The translations under genes were made by a program, and so were the position numbers. A DNA stretch of 64,000 bases from Porphyromonas pogonae (GTDB lineage Bacteria; Bacteroidota; Bacteroidia; Bacteroidales; Porphyromonadaceae). Shown here piece after piece: positions 48,899-58,182 of the stretch. How positions within the stretch are numbered: the stretch's first letter is position 1; each line of letters begins with the position of its first letter. The DNA lies in contig NZ_CP143258.1 in the NCBI RefSeq assembly GCF_036320655.1, forward strand, positions 2,704,001 to 2,768,000, in the 5' to 3' direction. Under the pieces are notes generated by a model that was not told the origin of the DNA, ran no database searches, and was given only the letters and a program-made list of their open reading frames with translations.

Positions 48899-48921
48899 GG
48901 CTTCCCAAAGTACTATCTTTG
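48891..48921 (+). promoter_or_regulatory. Canonical promoter of repeat locus B
   Basis: TTG (48891-48893), 20-bp spacer, TATCTTTG (48914-48921), sharing TTGACAAcGGCTTC with the locus A promoter at 26621. Confidence 0.7.
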
Positions 48922-48957
48922 TATACAAACAGTATAAATCACTTACAATACCTCACA

Positions 48958-49080
48958 ATGTTCAATTCAATTCCTAATATCATAACACTCCACGGAATCC
49001 CTTTCGAGCTACAAACAAGGAAGATCGGCTTCTCATATCTCTGCCGCAAACAATCATGTTACAGCGCTTTTACACCATAA
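48958..49080 (+). CDS. Short ORF behind the locus B promoter, unrecognised
   Basis: A 40-codon frame beginning MFNSIPNIITLHGIPFE, 37 bp after the -7 box, ends just before the MITE remnant at 49106. No family or domain recognised. Its position mirrors the short ORF of locus A but the sequence does not. Confidence 0.2.
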   Translation: MFNSIPNIITLHGIPFELQTRKIGFSYLCRKQSCYSAFTP

Positions 49081-49105
49081 TATAAGGCTAAAAAACATGT
49101 AGAAT

Positions 49106-49285
49106 GAGACTGTTGCGAAAGTCAACAGTCTCATGGATTTTGGAGGCAAAGCCGACAAAAGACACTTTGACCGGGCAGAGAAGGTAAAGTGCAAGGCGCT
49201 AAGAGTGAGTGCACAGGGAGTTTACTTCTGGTAAATGACCAAGCGAGAATCTCGCAAGCAACGAAGTAATTGGCCATGCACTGAC
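49106..49285 (+). mobile_element. Degraded MITE, copy 4
   Basis: Starts GAGACTGTTGCGAAA and follows the 187-bp unit up to about 49275, but the right end (CTATGCAACGGTCTC) has decayed to ATGCACTGACCCC. It has some IS-like bases (GAGAATCTCG), so it may be an older copy. Confidence 0.75.
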
Positions 49286-49483
49286 CCCAAAACACCTTGT
49301 AAACACCACTATTATAATAAGCACTTAGCTAAATACATATTCATACACAGATGAGACGAGAAGTCTTGTCATCCTTCACTCCGCCCGGAGTTGCCACTTT
49401 TCACATCCTACTTATTCCTTGCCGTTATCTCCTCTATCCTTATCTCCTCAGAGTGATGCAGCAAACCTATCATGTTGCTTCAT

Positions 49484-49616
49484 ATTACAGTTAAAACACA
49501 ATTGTATCTTAACTAAAACACGAAAACAGTTTAGTTAAAACACACAAATACTTTAACTAAAACACCTACGCATTTTAGTTAAGATACAGATGTATTTTAG
49601 TTGTAACACGATATTC
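49484..49616 (+). repeat. 22-bp-period repeat array B
   Basis: Six units with core GTTAAAACAC/ACTAAAACAC starting at 49490, 49512, 49534, 49556, 49578 and 49600: every step is exactly 22 bp. The first four alternate GTTA and ACTA cores. Unit sequence differs from array A. Confidence 0.85.
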
Positions 49617-49803
49617 TTAGTATTACAATAATTCCATCATACACGATATATACTATACATTCTGTATATATACCCTTGATCGTAAAATCATACACATAAG
49701 CAAAATCTATTTATAAGTTTTTTGGAGAATAAGCCAAGCTAATTTGTGTTACATTTATTTAGGCTGTTTTTTGAAGCCTTATACACACGCCATCAGGCCT
49801 ATT

Positions 49804-49848
49804 CTTATTTGTACTTTGTATAAATAAGGCATCTTTGTAACTAGGAAA
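49804..49848 (+). repeat. Conserved hairpin module of locus B
   Basis: CTTATTT (49804-49810) and AAATAAG (49822-49828) with an 11-base loop, followed by GCATCTTTGTAACTAGGAAA. Matches 27476-27521 of locus A. From here to 50240 no gene can be supported; a TTG-initiated 82-codon frame at 49959 looks spurious. Confidence 0.6.
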
Positions 49849-50247
49849 AAACTTTTTTATAGTCACTTTCACCTCAAATCAATTTATTTATAATACTAGC
49901 AGTAACCTCCTTACATCTGTTTCATAAAAAACATAAATACGGATATAATTTTGACATTTTGTCAAAATTGCACAAGCATCATGGAAGATATTTTCATCAA
50001 TTGCAGTGTCTGTATGATATACTTCCGGCACACAAATACATTCAAAACAACCTACAACTCGACAGCGAGGCCATAAATAAACATCTACAATGCATTAGCT
50101 ACACATTCACAAGGATTAAGGCCACTAAAATGCCATCACCTCCATCATGCTTTATTAATGATCAATCACACAAGAACAAAACATACTATATCACACTGAA
50201 AGAATGAGATTATTGAATATCAAGCGATAAAATATGGACTAATTAAT

Positions 50248-50255
50248 TATCTTTG
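50248..50255 (+). promoter_or_regulatory. Probable -7 box of the glyA promoter
   Basis: TATCTTTG, 72 bp upstream of glyA; no TTTG or TTG at the expected distance upstream. Confidence 0.5.
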
Positions 50256-50327
50256 CAATATTGAGATTAAGTAATAAATTATATAATTATAAATTATCAG
50301 ATCAATTAATATCTTAAACTAATTAGA

Positions 50328-51608
50328 ATGAAAGATTCAGCAATTTTCAATCTTATTGAAGAAGAACATCAAAGACAGAAAAAAGGGATCGAACTTATCG
50401 CTTCCGAAAACTTTGTAAGTGACCAAGTGATGCAAGCTATGGGTAGCTGCATGACAAATAAATATGCCGAAGGATATCCCGGCAAAAGATATTACGGAGG
50501 ATGTGAAGTTGTTGACAAAAGTGAGCAATTGGCTATAGACAGGCTGAAGAAACTTTTCGATGCTGAATGGGCCAACGTGCAGCCACACTCAGGTGCTCAG
50601 GCAAACATGGCGGTGTTGCTGGCATGCCTCAATGCCGGAGATACTTTCATGGGGCTCAACCTAGCCCATGGGGGACACCTCTCACACGGCTCTGCAGTAA
50701 ACAGCTCGGGTATTCTGTATAACCCTATCGCCTACAACCTCAAAGAGGATACGGGCAGAGTGGATTATGACGAGATGGAAAAGATAGCTCTGGAGCACAA
50801 GCCCAAGCTTATCATCGGTGGAGGCTCTGCTTACTCGCGTGAGTGGGACTACAAGCGCATGAGAGAGATTGCCGACAAGATAGGAGCCATACTCCTCATC
50901 GATATGGCACACCCGGCAGGCCTCATAGCTGCAGGACTCCTGGAAAACCCCGTAAAGTATGCTCACATTGTCACTTCTACCACGCACAAAACACTGCGCG
51001 GACCTCGCGGTGGTATTATCCTGATGGGTAAAGACTTCGAAAACCCATGGGGTAAGAAGACTCCCAAAGGTGAGATCAAGATGATGTCTGCATTGCTGGA
51101 CTCTGCAGTATTCCCCGGCATCCAAGGCGGACCGCTCGAGCATGTAATAGCAGCCAAGGCTGTAGCTTTTGGCGAAGCTTTGGAACCCAGCTTCAAGGAA
51201 TACCAGACCCAAGTAAAGAAAAATGCTGCTGCTATGGCCGAGGCATTTAAAAAGAGAGGTTACAAGATCATCTCAGACGGTACGGACAATCACAGCATGC
51301 TCATAGACTTGAGACCCAAGTTTGCTGACCTTACAGGTAAAGTAGCAGAAAAAGCGTTGGTAGCTGCTGATATTACGGTAAACAAAAATATGGTACCATT
51401 CGACTCCCGCTCAGCATTCCAGACTTCAGGCTTCAGAGTAGGAACTCCTGCTATCACCACCAGAGGTGTCAAGGATGATAAGATGGACTATATCGTAGAA
51501 CTGATAGACCGCGTACTCTCGGCTCCCGAAGACGAAAAAGTAATAGGTGACGTGAGAAGCGAAGTAAACAAGATGATGAACGAATATCCGATGTTTGACT
51601 GGGAATAA
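50328..51608 (+). CDS. glyA: Serine hydroxymethyltransferase
   Basis: Interconverts serine and glycine with tetrahydrofolate, the main source of one-carbon units; PLP enzyme, 426 residues. The N-terminal [10 protein letters not shown], tetrahydrofolate region, and [15 protein letters not shown] with the PLP lysine K221 are present. Monocistronic, with its own -7 box and a terminator at 51658. Confidence 0.98.
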   Translation: MKDSAIFNLIEEEHQRQKKGIELIASENFVSDQVMQAMGSCMTNKYAEGYPGKRYYGGCEVVDKSEQLAIDRLKKLFDAEWANVQPHSGAQANMAVLLACLNAGDTFMGLNLAHGGHLSHGSAVNSSGILYNPIAYNLKEDTGRVDYDEMEKIALEHKPKLIIGGGSAYSREWDYKRMREIADKIGAILLIDMAHPAGLIAAGLLENPVKYAHIVTSTTHKTLRGPRGGIILMGKDFENPWGKKTPKGEIKMMSALLDSAVFPGIQGGPLEHVIAAKAVAFGEALEPSFKEYQTQVKKNAAAMAEAFKKRGYKIISDGTDNHSMLIDLRPKFADLTGKVAEKALVAADITVNKNMVPFDSRSAFQTSGFRVGTPAITTRGVKDDKMDYIVELIDRVLSAPEDEKVIGDVRSEVNKMMNEYPMFDWE

Positions 51609-51657
51609 GACACTGTTGACAATTTCCTGTTTTCACAAACATCCCTTTATACCTGAT

Positions 51658-51727
51658 GGGACATACCCAGAGCTCAGAGCATACCACTATGTTCAGATGA
51701 GGTGTATGTCCCTGTTATTTTTTTTAA
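51658..51727 (+). terminator. Terminator after glyA
   Basis: GGGACATAC (51658-51666) and GTATGTCCC (51704-51712) followed by TGTTATTTTTTTTT. The long loop may contain further pairing. Confidence 0.8.
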
Positions 51728-51745
51728 CCCAGTAATTATTTTGTA

Positions 51746-54082
51746 ATGAAAAAGATTGTCTTTATGGCCGTGGCTGCTTTATCTCTTGCAGTAGCCGGGT
51801 GTGGCTCCAGAAAAGCCAAAACCCTGCCGGCATACGACGAAGGGATCAATATTATCCCCTTACCCAAAGAACTAGTACAAAAAAACGATGGTGCTTTCGA
51901 AATGAATGGCAGCACATCAATCATTGCAGATGGAGATGAAGCTAATACCATAGCAGAGTTTTTTGGCAGTAAAATGCGTAAATCTACAGGCTACAGCCTT
52001 AAGATTTCAAAAGGAAACGCTGCTCAGAGCAATGCTTTACTCCTGAAGATAGACCCTTCGCTCCAAATGAATGACGAAGGATACACACTGCATAGCGACA
52101 AAAAAGGGGTACAAATCACGGGTAAGACTGCTCACGGACTCTTCTACGGTATGCAAACGCTGTTGCAATTGCTCCCCGCTGAGATTGAAAGCCCTAAGAC
52201 AATCAATACTGTCCCCTGGAATATACCGGCTGTAGAGATCAAAGACGAACCGGCCTTCCGCTACAGAGGTATGATGTTGGATGTGTGCCGCCACTTCCTT
52301 TCGGTAGAGGATGTAAAGCGCCAGATCGACATCATGGCAATGTTCAAAATCAACTATTTCCACTGGCACCTTACTGAAGATCAAGCCTGGAGAATAGAGA
52401 TCAAAAAATATCCCAAGCTCACTGAAGTAGGCTCCAAAAGAATTGAAGGCGATGGTACCGAATACGGTGGTTTTTACACACAAGAGCAGATCAAAGATGT
52501 AGTGAAGTATGCATCAGACCGCTTCATCACGGTAGTACCGGAGATAGAGCTCCCCGGACATGCCATGGCAGCACTCTCGGCATACCCTGAGCTGGCGTGC
52601 TTCCCACGTGACTTCAAGCCTCGTATCATCTGGGGTGTGGAGCAAGACGTATACTGTGCAGGCAAAGAGAGCGTATTCGAGTTTCTGGAAAATGTAATCG
52701 ACGAGGTAGCTCCTCTATTCCCCGGTAAATACTTCCATATCGGAGGTGATGAGTGCCCCAAAGATCGCTGGAAAGTGTGCCCGCTGTGCCAAAAAAGGAT
52801 GAAAGAGAACGGACTCAAGAACGAACACGAACTACAAAGTTATTTCGTACAACGCATAGAGAAAGTAGTAGAAAAACACGGCAAGAAAATGATTGGCTGG
52901 GACGAAATCCTTGAAGGAGGCTTGGCTCCCTCTGCCATAGTGATGAGCTGGACCGGTGAAGAAGGAGGAATCAAAGCTGCTAAGATGGATCACGAAGTAA
53001 TCATGACTCCAGGTGGTGGCGGTTTATATATCGACCACTATCAGGGTGATCCTAAAATCGAGCCTGTAGGCATTGGCGGCTATGACTTACTCGAAAAGAC
53101 TTACGGCTACTACCCTATCCCCAAAGAATTGCCGGAAGACAAACATAAGTATGTACTTGGATCGCAATGCAACGTATGGTCTGAATACTTGTATCAACCT
53201 GAAATTATGGAGTACCGTGCATATCCACGCGAAATAGCATTGAGCGAAGCTGTGTGGACACCCAAAGATAAAAAAGACTTCAAAGATTTTTGTCGCCGTA
53301 TCAACAATGCTTATGTAAGACTCGATATGCACGAGGTGAACTATCACATTCCTCTACCCGAGCAACCCAATGGCTCCTGCGATTATGTTGCTTTTACAGA
53401 TTCTACCAAGCTTACATTACAGACAACCCGACCGATCAAGATTGTTTACACAACAGACGGAAGTGATCCTAAACCTGAATCTCAGGTATACGAATCACCT
53501 ATACCCGTAAGCCAAACAACAACATTCAAAGTAGCCTCTGTATTGCCCTCAGGTAAGATGAGCACAATACGTACCATAGAAGTAGTAAAAGAAACTCCAA
53601 GTGAAGCCACACCGGTAGAGAATGCCAAGCCGGGTCTTATCACCAATACTACATATGGCGAATATCAGGAAGCTGCCGACCTATCCAAAGCAACCTCATG
53701 GAACAAAGGTGAGATAAAATCACTGGATCAGTTGATCGGCGAAACTATCAAAAACAGCATAGACGAAGTAAAACGCAAAGCTGTAGTAGCTGAAGGGTTC
53801 ATAAACATTCCCGCTGACGGCGTGTACTATTTCTCGACAAACAACAACGAGTTCTGGATAGATGGCGAAAAGCTCATTGACAATGCAGGAGAGGTAAAGA
53901 AATACTCGCGCAAAGACAAAAGTAGAGCTCTCAAAGCTGGCTTACACCCAATCAAAGTGGTATGGGTAGGAGCGATATACGGTGGCTGGCCTACTTACTG
54001 GAATAGCGGAGATGTAGAGACACGTGCCGAAAAAGACAAAGAGTTTAAGAAAGTAGCTGCAGATATGCTTTTTCACCAATAA
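51746..54082 (+). CDS. GH20 beta-N-acetylhexosaminidase lipoprotein
   Basis: Removes terminal GlcNAc or GalNAc from glycans; surface or periplasmic lipoprotein of 778 residues. Lipobox LAVAGC with C19; N-terminal GH20b domain (about 30-160); GH20 catalytic barrel (about 165-510) with HWHLTEDQAW and catalytic D335-E336 in HIGGDECPKDRW; chitobiase C-terminal-type domain (about 545-625, YTTDGSDP); and a PA14-like C-terminal region (YYFSTNNNEFWIDGEKL). Multi-domain layout is common in Bacteroidales. May act on host glycans; no regulator nearby. Confidence 0.93.
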   Translation: MKKIVFMAVAALSLAVAGCGSRKAKTLPAYDEGINIIPLPKELVQKNDGAFEMNGSTSIIADGDEANTIAEFFGSKMRKSTGYSLKISKGNAAQSNALLLKIDPSLQMNDEGYTLHSDKKGVQITGKTAHGLFYGMQTLLQLLPAEIESPKTINTVPWNIPAVEIKDEPAFRYRGMMLDVCRHFLSVEDVKRQIDIMAMFKINYFHWHLTEDQAWRIEIKKYPKLTEVGSKRIEGDGTEYGGFYTQEQIKDVVKYASDRFITVVPEIELPGHAMAALSAYPELACFPRDFKPRIIWGVEQDVYCAGKESVFEFLENVIDEVAPLFPGKYFHIGGDECPKDRWKVCPLCQKRMKENGLKNEHELQSYFVQRIEKVVEKHGKKMIGWDEILEGGLAPSAIVMSWTGEEGGIKAAKMDHEVIMTPGGGGLYIDHYQGDPKIEPVGIGGYDLLEKTYGYYPIPKELPEDKHKYVLGSQCNVWSEYLYQPEIMEYRAYPREIALSEAVWTPKDKKDFKDFCRRINNAYVRLDMHEVNYHIPLPEQPNGSCDYVAFTDSTKLTLQTTRPIKIVYTTDGSDPKPESQVYESPIPVSQTTTFKVASVLPSGKMSTIRTIEVVKETPSEATPVENAKPGLITNTTYGEYQEAADLSKATSWNKGEIKSLDQLIGETIKNSIDEVKRKAVVAEGFINIPADGVYYFSTNNNEFWIDGEKLIDNAGEVKKYSRKDKSRALKAGLHPIKVVWVGAIYGGWPTYWNSGDVETRAEKDKEFKKVAADMLFHQ

Positions 54083-54131
54083 AATGAAATAGAGAAATAG
54101 ATTAGTATCACACGATACTATACTCCTCCAT

Positions 54132-54180
54132 AAGCTGCAAGGAATATACAATCATTGTATATCGTCCTTGCAGCTTTGTT
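54132..54180 (+). terminator. Terminator after the GH20 gene
   Basis: AAGCTGCAAGGA (54133-54143) pairs with TCCTTGCAGCTT (54165-54176); TGTTGTA follows. An inner palindrome ATATACAA/TTGTATAT extends the stem. Confidence 0.8.
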
Positions 54181-54212
54181 GTATAGGTGCTATTACAGAA
54201 GTCATATCCTTT

Positions 54213-54399
54213 GAGACCGTTGCATAGCAGGCAAATTGCTTCGTTGCTTGCGAGATTCGCGCTTGGTCATTTACCTGAAGTAAACTCCCTGCGCACTCAC
54301 TCTTAGCGCCTTGCACTTTACCCTCTCTGCCCGGTCAAAGTGTCTTTTGTCGGCTTTGCCTCCAAAATCCATGAGACTGTTGACTTTTGCAACAGTCTC
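54213..54399 (-). mobile_element. 187-bp MITE, copy 5
   Basis: GAGACCGTTGCATAG to CAACAGTCTC, same orientation as copy 2, flanked by a 5-bp direct repeat CCTTT (54208-54212 and 54400-54404). The 54405-54533 stretch holds nothing recognised; a TATCTTTG -7 box is at 54534-54541. Confidence 0.9.
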
Positions 54400-54573
54400 C
54401 CTTTGACAAGGGCAGGGGGGAGAATTAGTGAGATTAAAAAATAAGGTACCTACTAATAGTAATAAGTATCATAATAATAAGAACTCTACCGCTCCATAAA
54501 AAATAACATCACTGAAAATGTTGAAAAGACAATTATCTTTGATTTTCGAACCAAACGAATAAAGACACATACT

Positions 54574-55119
54574 ATGATATTGAAAATTGATGATGAGATA
54601 GAATTGAAACAATTAGAGCAATCGGATGCAAAAGATATGTTTTACTTGATTGATTCCCAAAGAGAGTATTTAGGAAAATGGTTGCCATTTGTAGAATATA
54701 CAAAAGAGGTTTCGGATACAGAGAGCTTCGTTAATTCTGTAATCAGTGCTCCTAAAGACCGTTTCGAGTATGTTTTTACAATAAGGAAAAAAGATGAGGT
54801 TATAGGCTTAATCGGATTTAAGGATACTGATAAACAGAATAAAAAGACGGAAATAGGATATTGGCTTTCCCAATCACAACAAAAACAGGGAATTATGACA
54901 AGATCGGTAAAAATCCTTTGTGAGTTTGCTTTCAGTGATTTGGATCTCAACAGAATTCAAATAAAATGTGCAGTTGGAAACAGGCCAAGCATAAATATTC
55001 CCCAAAAACTAGGTTTTACATTTGAAGGAGTCGAAAGGGATGGGGAGTTACTTACTGGAGATATATTCACTGATTTGGAAATCTACAGCAAGCTAAAATC
55101 GGACGATAATGAAGACTGA
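54574..55119 (+). CDS. GNAT family N-acetyltransferase (RimJ/RimL-like)
   Basis: Acetyl-CoA-dependent acetyltransferase, 181 residues. The pattern of the RimJ/RimL group is present: VIGLIGFKDTD, then GYWLSQSQQKQGIMTRSVKILCEFAF in the acetyl-CoA binding region, and RIQIKCAVGNRPSINIPQKLGF near the end. Substrate could be a ribosomal protein, an antibiotic, or a small amine; not decidable. The gene is noticeably AT-rich and overlaps the following methyltransferase by 11 bp, so the two form one unit. Confidence 0.87.
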   Translation: MILKIDDEIELKQLEQSDAKDMFYLIDSQREYLGKWLPFVEYTKEVSDTESFVNSVISAPKDRFEYVFTIRKKDEVIGLIGFKDTDKQNKKTEIGYWLSQSQQKQGIMTRSVKILCEFAFSDLDLNRIQIKCAVGNRPSINIPQKLGFTFEGVERDGELLTGDIFTDLEIYSKLKSDDNED

Positions 55120-55924
55120 TGATAATTTTATAGAAACAAACAGAACCAGTTGGAATCAGCGGACTCAGGAGCATTTTGATTCCGATTTTTATGATGTAAA
55201 AGGTTTTCTGAATGGAAAATCTTCACTGAACCCGATTGAAATAGATTTGCTCAAAGATATAAAGAACAAAAAGATTTTGCATTTGCAGTGTCATTTCGGA
55301 ATGGATTCTATTTCTATTTCTCGAATGGGTGCAAAGGTTGTCGGTGTGGATTTATCAGATGAAGCCATTGCCATAGCTAAATTTCTAGCAAAAGAGATGC
55401 AAAGTGATGCCCAATTTATTTGTTGCAATATTTTCGATTTACCCAATCATCTGAACGATACTTTCGACATCGTTTTTACCAGTTATGGTGTCATTAACTG
55501 GTATCCTGATCTTAACCAATGGGGAGACTTAATTAACCGCTATATGAAAGTCGGAGGAAAATTCATCATGGTAGAGTTTCATCCGGTTTTATGGATGTTT
55601 GATACACAGTTTGAAAAGATCGAATCTGCTTATTCCTGTGAAGAACAGTATTTAACTATTTCCGAGACATACACCAATGCGAGCGAAAAAGGAACATACA
55701 AAGAGGTAACGTGGAATCACGGATTATCGAAAGTGTTTCAAGCTCTATTACAAAATAAGTTACAGATAGTTGATTTTGTAGAGTATGATTATTCTCCCTT
55801 CAATTTATTTGGAAATATGATCGAAAAGGATGGCGAATTCCAAGTGAAAGGTAAAGAGGGATTAATTCCGATTCTATTCTCAGTGGTTGCCGAAAAAATA
55901 AAAAACATGAGTAGTCTTTTGTAA
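55109..55924 (+). CDS. Class I SAM-dependent methyltransferase
   Basis: Methyltransferase of 271 residues. SAM-binding motif I LHLQCHFGMDSISISRMGAKVVGVDLSDEAI (about 53-83), motif post-II NIFDLPN, and the IVFTSYGVINWYPDL motif; substrate unknown. ATG 55109 overlaps the acetyltransferase end by 11 bp; both genes are AT-rich relative to neighbours, compatible with joint acquisition. Confidence 0.87.
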   Translation: MKTDDNFIETNRTSWNQRTQEHFDSDFYDVKGFLNGKSSLNPIEIDLLKDIKNKKILHLQCHFGMDSISISRMGAKVVGVDLSDEAIAIAKFLAKEMQSDAQFICCNIFDLPNHLNDTFDIVFTSYGVINWYPDLNQWGDLINRYMKVGGKFIMVEFHPVLWMFDTQFEKIESAYSCEEQYLTISETYTNASEKGTYKEVTWNHGLSKVFQALLQNKLQIVDFVEYDYSPFNLFGNMIEKDGEFQVKGKEGLIPILFSVVAEKIKNMSSLL

Positions 55925-56131
55925 TATACAACATCAATGAAAAGGAATCGGACTATACCAAACTCATCCATATGATATCCACTATACGCAAAGCTGTTTG
56001 TTCATCATCATCTGCAGAGAAGAGGTATCACTTTCGTTCTGTCAAAAGAAACTGAGCATAGTGTAGAAGGGAAATCTTTGTCCAATACTATCGCAAATAT
56101 GACAGAATCACACTTTGAACTGTAATATAAA

Positions 56132-56160
56132 GAAGCCGTTTGCTCAAAAGCAAACGGCTT
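56132..56160 (-). terminator. Terminator after the outer-membrane barrel gene
   Basis: AAGCCGTTTGC and GCAAACGGCTT pair around a 7-base loop; on the minus strand CTTTATATT follows. Confidence 0.75.
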
Positions 56161-56188
56161 AAGGGAGATATTTGATTTACTTAGATTA

Positions 56189-56731
56189 TTAGAAACGGAA
56201 TGCAGCTCCTGCACTCACATTGGAAACTCCGTAACCAAGCTCTACGAATGCACCTACATTGGGTGAAAACATATAGCGACCACCTACATGGATACCCCAT
56301 GCAAACTCACCATCATCACCTTTGTAGCCACTATTGTAGCTGTACAGTCTGTAACCCATGAGAAGGCTGGCATATGTATCCAACTTGGGAACAAACTGAT
56401 AGTGCAATGAAAGTTGAGGTGCTACAACAAAACTGCTGTATTCGATACGACTTTTGGCAAACTCGGGGATGTATCCCAAATCATATTTATACTTGGCATA
56501 TCCTGTATAGAAACCAAGACCAAGACTACCCTGACCGGTACTGAACATATTATCAACAATGCCAAATTCATAGGAAGCAGACAATGGGGGGATTACGATG
56601 GACGAATTGCTTTCTGTACCGAAACCAATACCTACATTGACCATGCTTGTTCCTTTGTGAAAAATACTCTGAGCGTTTCCTAAAGTTGCAAAGCCTAAAA
56701 CTGCAACTATTGTAAGTAAAATCTTCTTCAT
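56189..56731 (-). CDS. Small outer-membrane beta-barrel protein, function unknown
   Basis: A 180-residue exported protein: signal peptide MKKILLTIVAVLGFATLGNA, then alternating amphipathic strands rich in Gly and Tyr (GLGFYTGYAKYKYDLG, GYRLYSYNSGYKG) and a C-terminal Phe, the features of an eight-strand-type outer-membrane barrel. No transporter or enzyme motif. Its function is not known. It is separated from the glycogen genes by 140 bp. Confidence 0.75.
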   Translation of the reverse strand: MKKILLTIVAVLGFATLGNAQSIFHKGTSMVNVGIGFGTESNSSIVIPPLSASYEFGIVDNMFSTGQGSLGLGFYTGYAKYKYDLGYIPEFAKSRIEYSSFVVAPQLSLHYQFVPKLDTYASLLMGYRLYSYNSGYKGDDGEFAWGIHVGGRYMFSPNVGAFVELGYGVSNVSAGAAFRF

Positions 56732-56871
56732 GACTTGTTATTTATTAATTGTTATATAACCTCATACTACTACAACTGTAAACAGTTTTTAATAATATAT
56801 CAGCTATTGTCTTTGCAAACATACATAAATAACCTTTATTCACAAAATTTCAGAGAATAAAATTTAAAAAA

Positions 56872-58182
56872 TCATAATTTCCCAATCACTTTCTCTCTTC
56901 TACGGGTACGTCTTTTGAGTTGCTTAATCTCTTCTTGCAGGCGATTGATCCTCAAATCTTGATTTTTAATAGTCTCCAACAATGAATTAAGTTCTTCGTT
57001 TTCGATGCTACTGGGGTACATGCCTTCGACCCTGAAAAGAAAGTCGCTGAGCACATTCATAAAATTGTTGAAGGCATCATAAGGCGACATATAGGGGCTG
57101 AAGGGATTGTGCCCCCCATTGAGCGTATTCATGTAAAAGAGATGATCGGAACTTTGGAGATATACCCAGTCCTGAAGCAACGAACGATCCTGAATGATAC
57201 GTATGCGTTCGCCCCATTCCTTGAATTTGGTGATAACGCCCCGCTGGAGTACATTGCCCACCCACGGATTACTATTCTTCTCCTCACCCATCCATGATAT
57301 AGGATCTATGACAGACAACTGATCTACGGCATGATGTTTATTGACGAGTTCGGATGGGGTGGCAAATCCTACACCACACTTGGCCGCCTGATCCGGCAAT
57401 GCTCTGAAAAAGTCAAAGATACCGGACTCTGCTCTATTTATAACACCTATAGCCTCGTAGCTCATGAAGAGATTGACAAACTCCTCGCCCTCGCGCAATT
57501 GATTGATTTTGGCTAAGAGCTTCTCTGTGGTAAGAGGATAATCGGGCGAATCATACCGTGAAAAGGCCGATGTGATGAGGTCAGACATCCCACTATTGCG
57601 CAGCAACAATGAGAAGTTGTTAATCCCGGCAGCATTGTACAGGTAATTGGGGCTTTTCCAGCCCAATATATGTTTGGCACCTTCAGTAATCATGCCTTTG
57701 TAGCCCATAGCTTTTACCTGGGCTCCTATCTCATCGGAGTAAAACAGCTCTGTATTGCGAAACACAGTAGGCTCTACATCGAAAAGCTCGTTGATCTTAT
57801 TGCGATGCATCTGTACTTGTGCCTTGAACTCTACAGGATCATATAGTGAAGCCACTGAGTGTGCATAGGTCTCGGAGAGTATCTCTACCCTACCGGTGCG
57901 CACAAGCTCCTTAAAACTTTCGAGAAGTTCAGGATTGTAGTACTCCATTTGTTCTATGGCTATACCTGACATGGAGTAGGTGACCTTGAACTCCGGATAT
58001 TTCTTGATAAGATCCAGCATCATCAGATTGGCAGGGATATAGCACCTCTTGGCTATATCATGGAAGATATCCTCGTTTCTAAAATCGTCATAATAATAAT
58101 GGTCGTTGCCGATATCGAAAAAGCGATATCTCTTGAGCCTATACGGCTGATGCAACTGAAAGTACAGACATATCTTTTTCAT
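56872..58182 (-). CDS. GH57 alpha-amylase/glucan-acting enzyme
   Basis: Cytoplasmic alpha-glucan hydrolase or transferase, 436 residues. GH57 motif 1 LHQPYR near the N-terminus, and NTELFYSDEIGAQ as the likely nucleophile region; a short C-terminal coiled-coil/basic tail (LRINRLQEEIKQLKRRTRRRE). Its start overlaps the end of the GT4 gene by 4 bp (ATGA-type), placing it in the glycogen operon with GT4 and the debranching enzyme. Exact activity (hydrolysis versus branching or transfer) is not clear. Confidence 0.88.
   Translation of the reverse strand: MKKICLYFQLHQPYRLKRYRFFDIGNDHYYYDDFRNEDIFHDIAKRCYIPANLMMLDLIKKYPEFKVTYSMSGIAIEQMEYYNPELLESFKELVRTGRVEILSETYAHSVASLYDPVEFKAQVQMHRNKINELFDVEPTVFRNTELFYSDEIGAQVKAMGYKGMITEGAKHILGWKSPNYLYNAAGINNFSLLLRNSGMSDLITSAFSRYDSPDYPLTTEKLLAKINQLREGEEFVNLFMSYEAIGVINRAESGIFDFFRALPDQAAKCGVGFATPSELVNKHHAVDQLSVIDPISWMGEEKNSNPWVGNVLQRGVITKFKEWGERIRIIQDRSLLQDWVYLQSSDHLFYMNTLNGGHNPFSPYMSPYDAFNNFMNVLSDFLFRVEGMYPSSIENEELNSLLETIKNQDLRINRLQEEIKQLKRRTRRREKVIGKL

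Noticed and set aside
49484-49616. CRISPR array
   Set aside because: Period is 22 bp with no unique spacers of 30 bp or more, units are degenerate along their whole length, and no cas genes are near.
49959-50207. 82-codon protein gene upstream of glyA
   Set aside because: Starts with TTG, no domain, biased composition like translated AT-rich noncoding DNA, and no promoter or conserved context.
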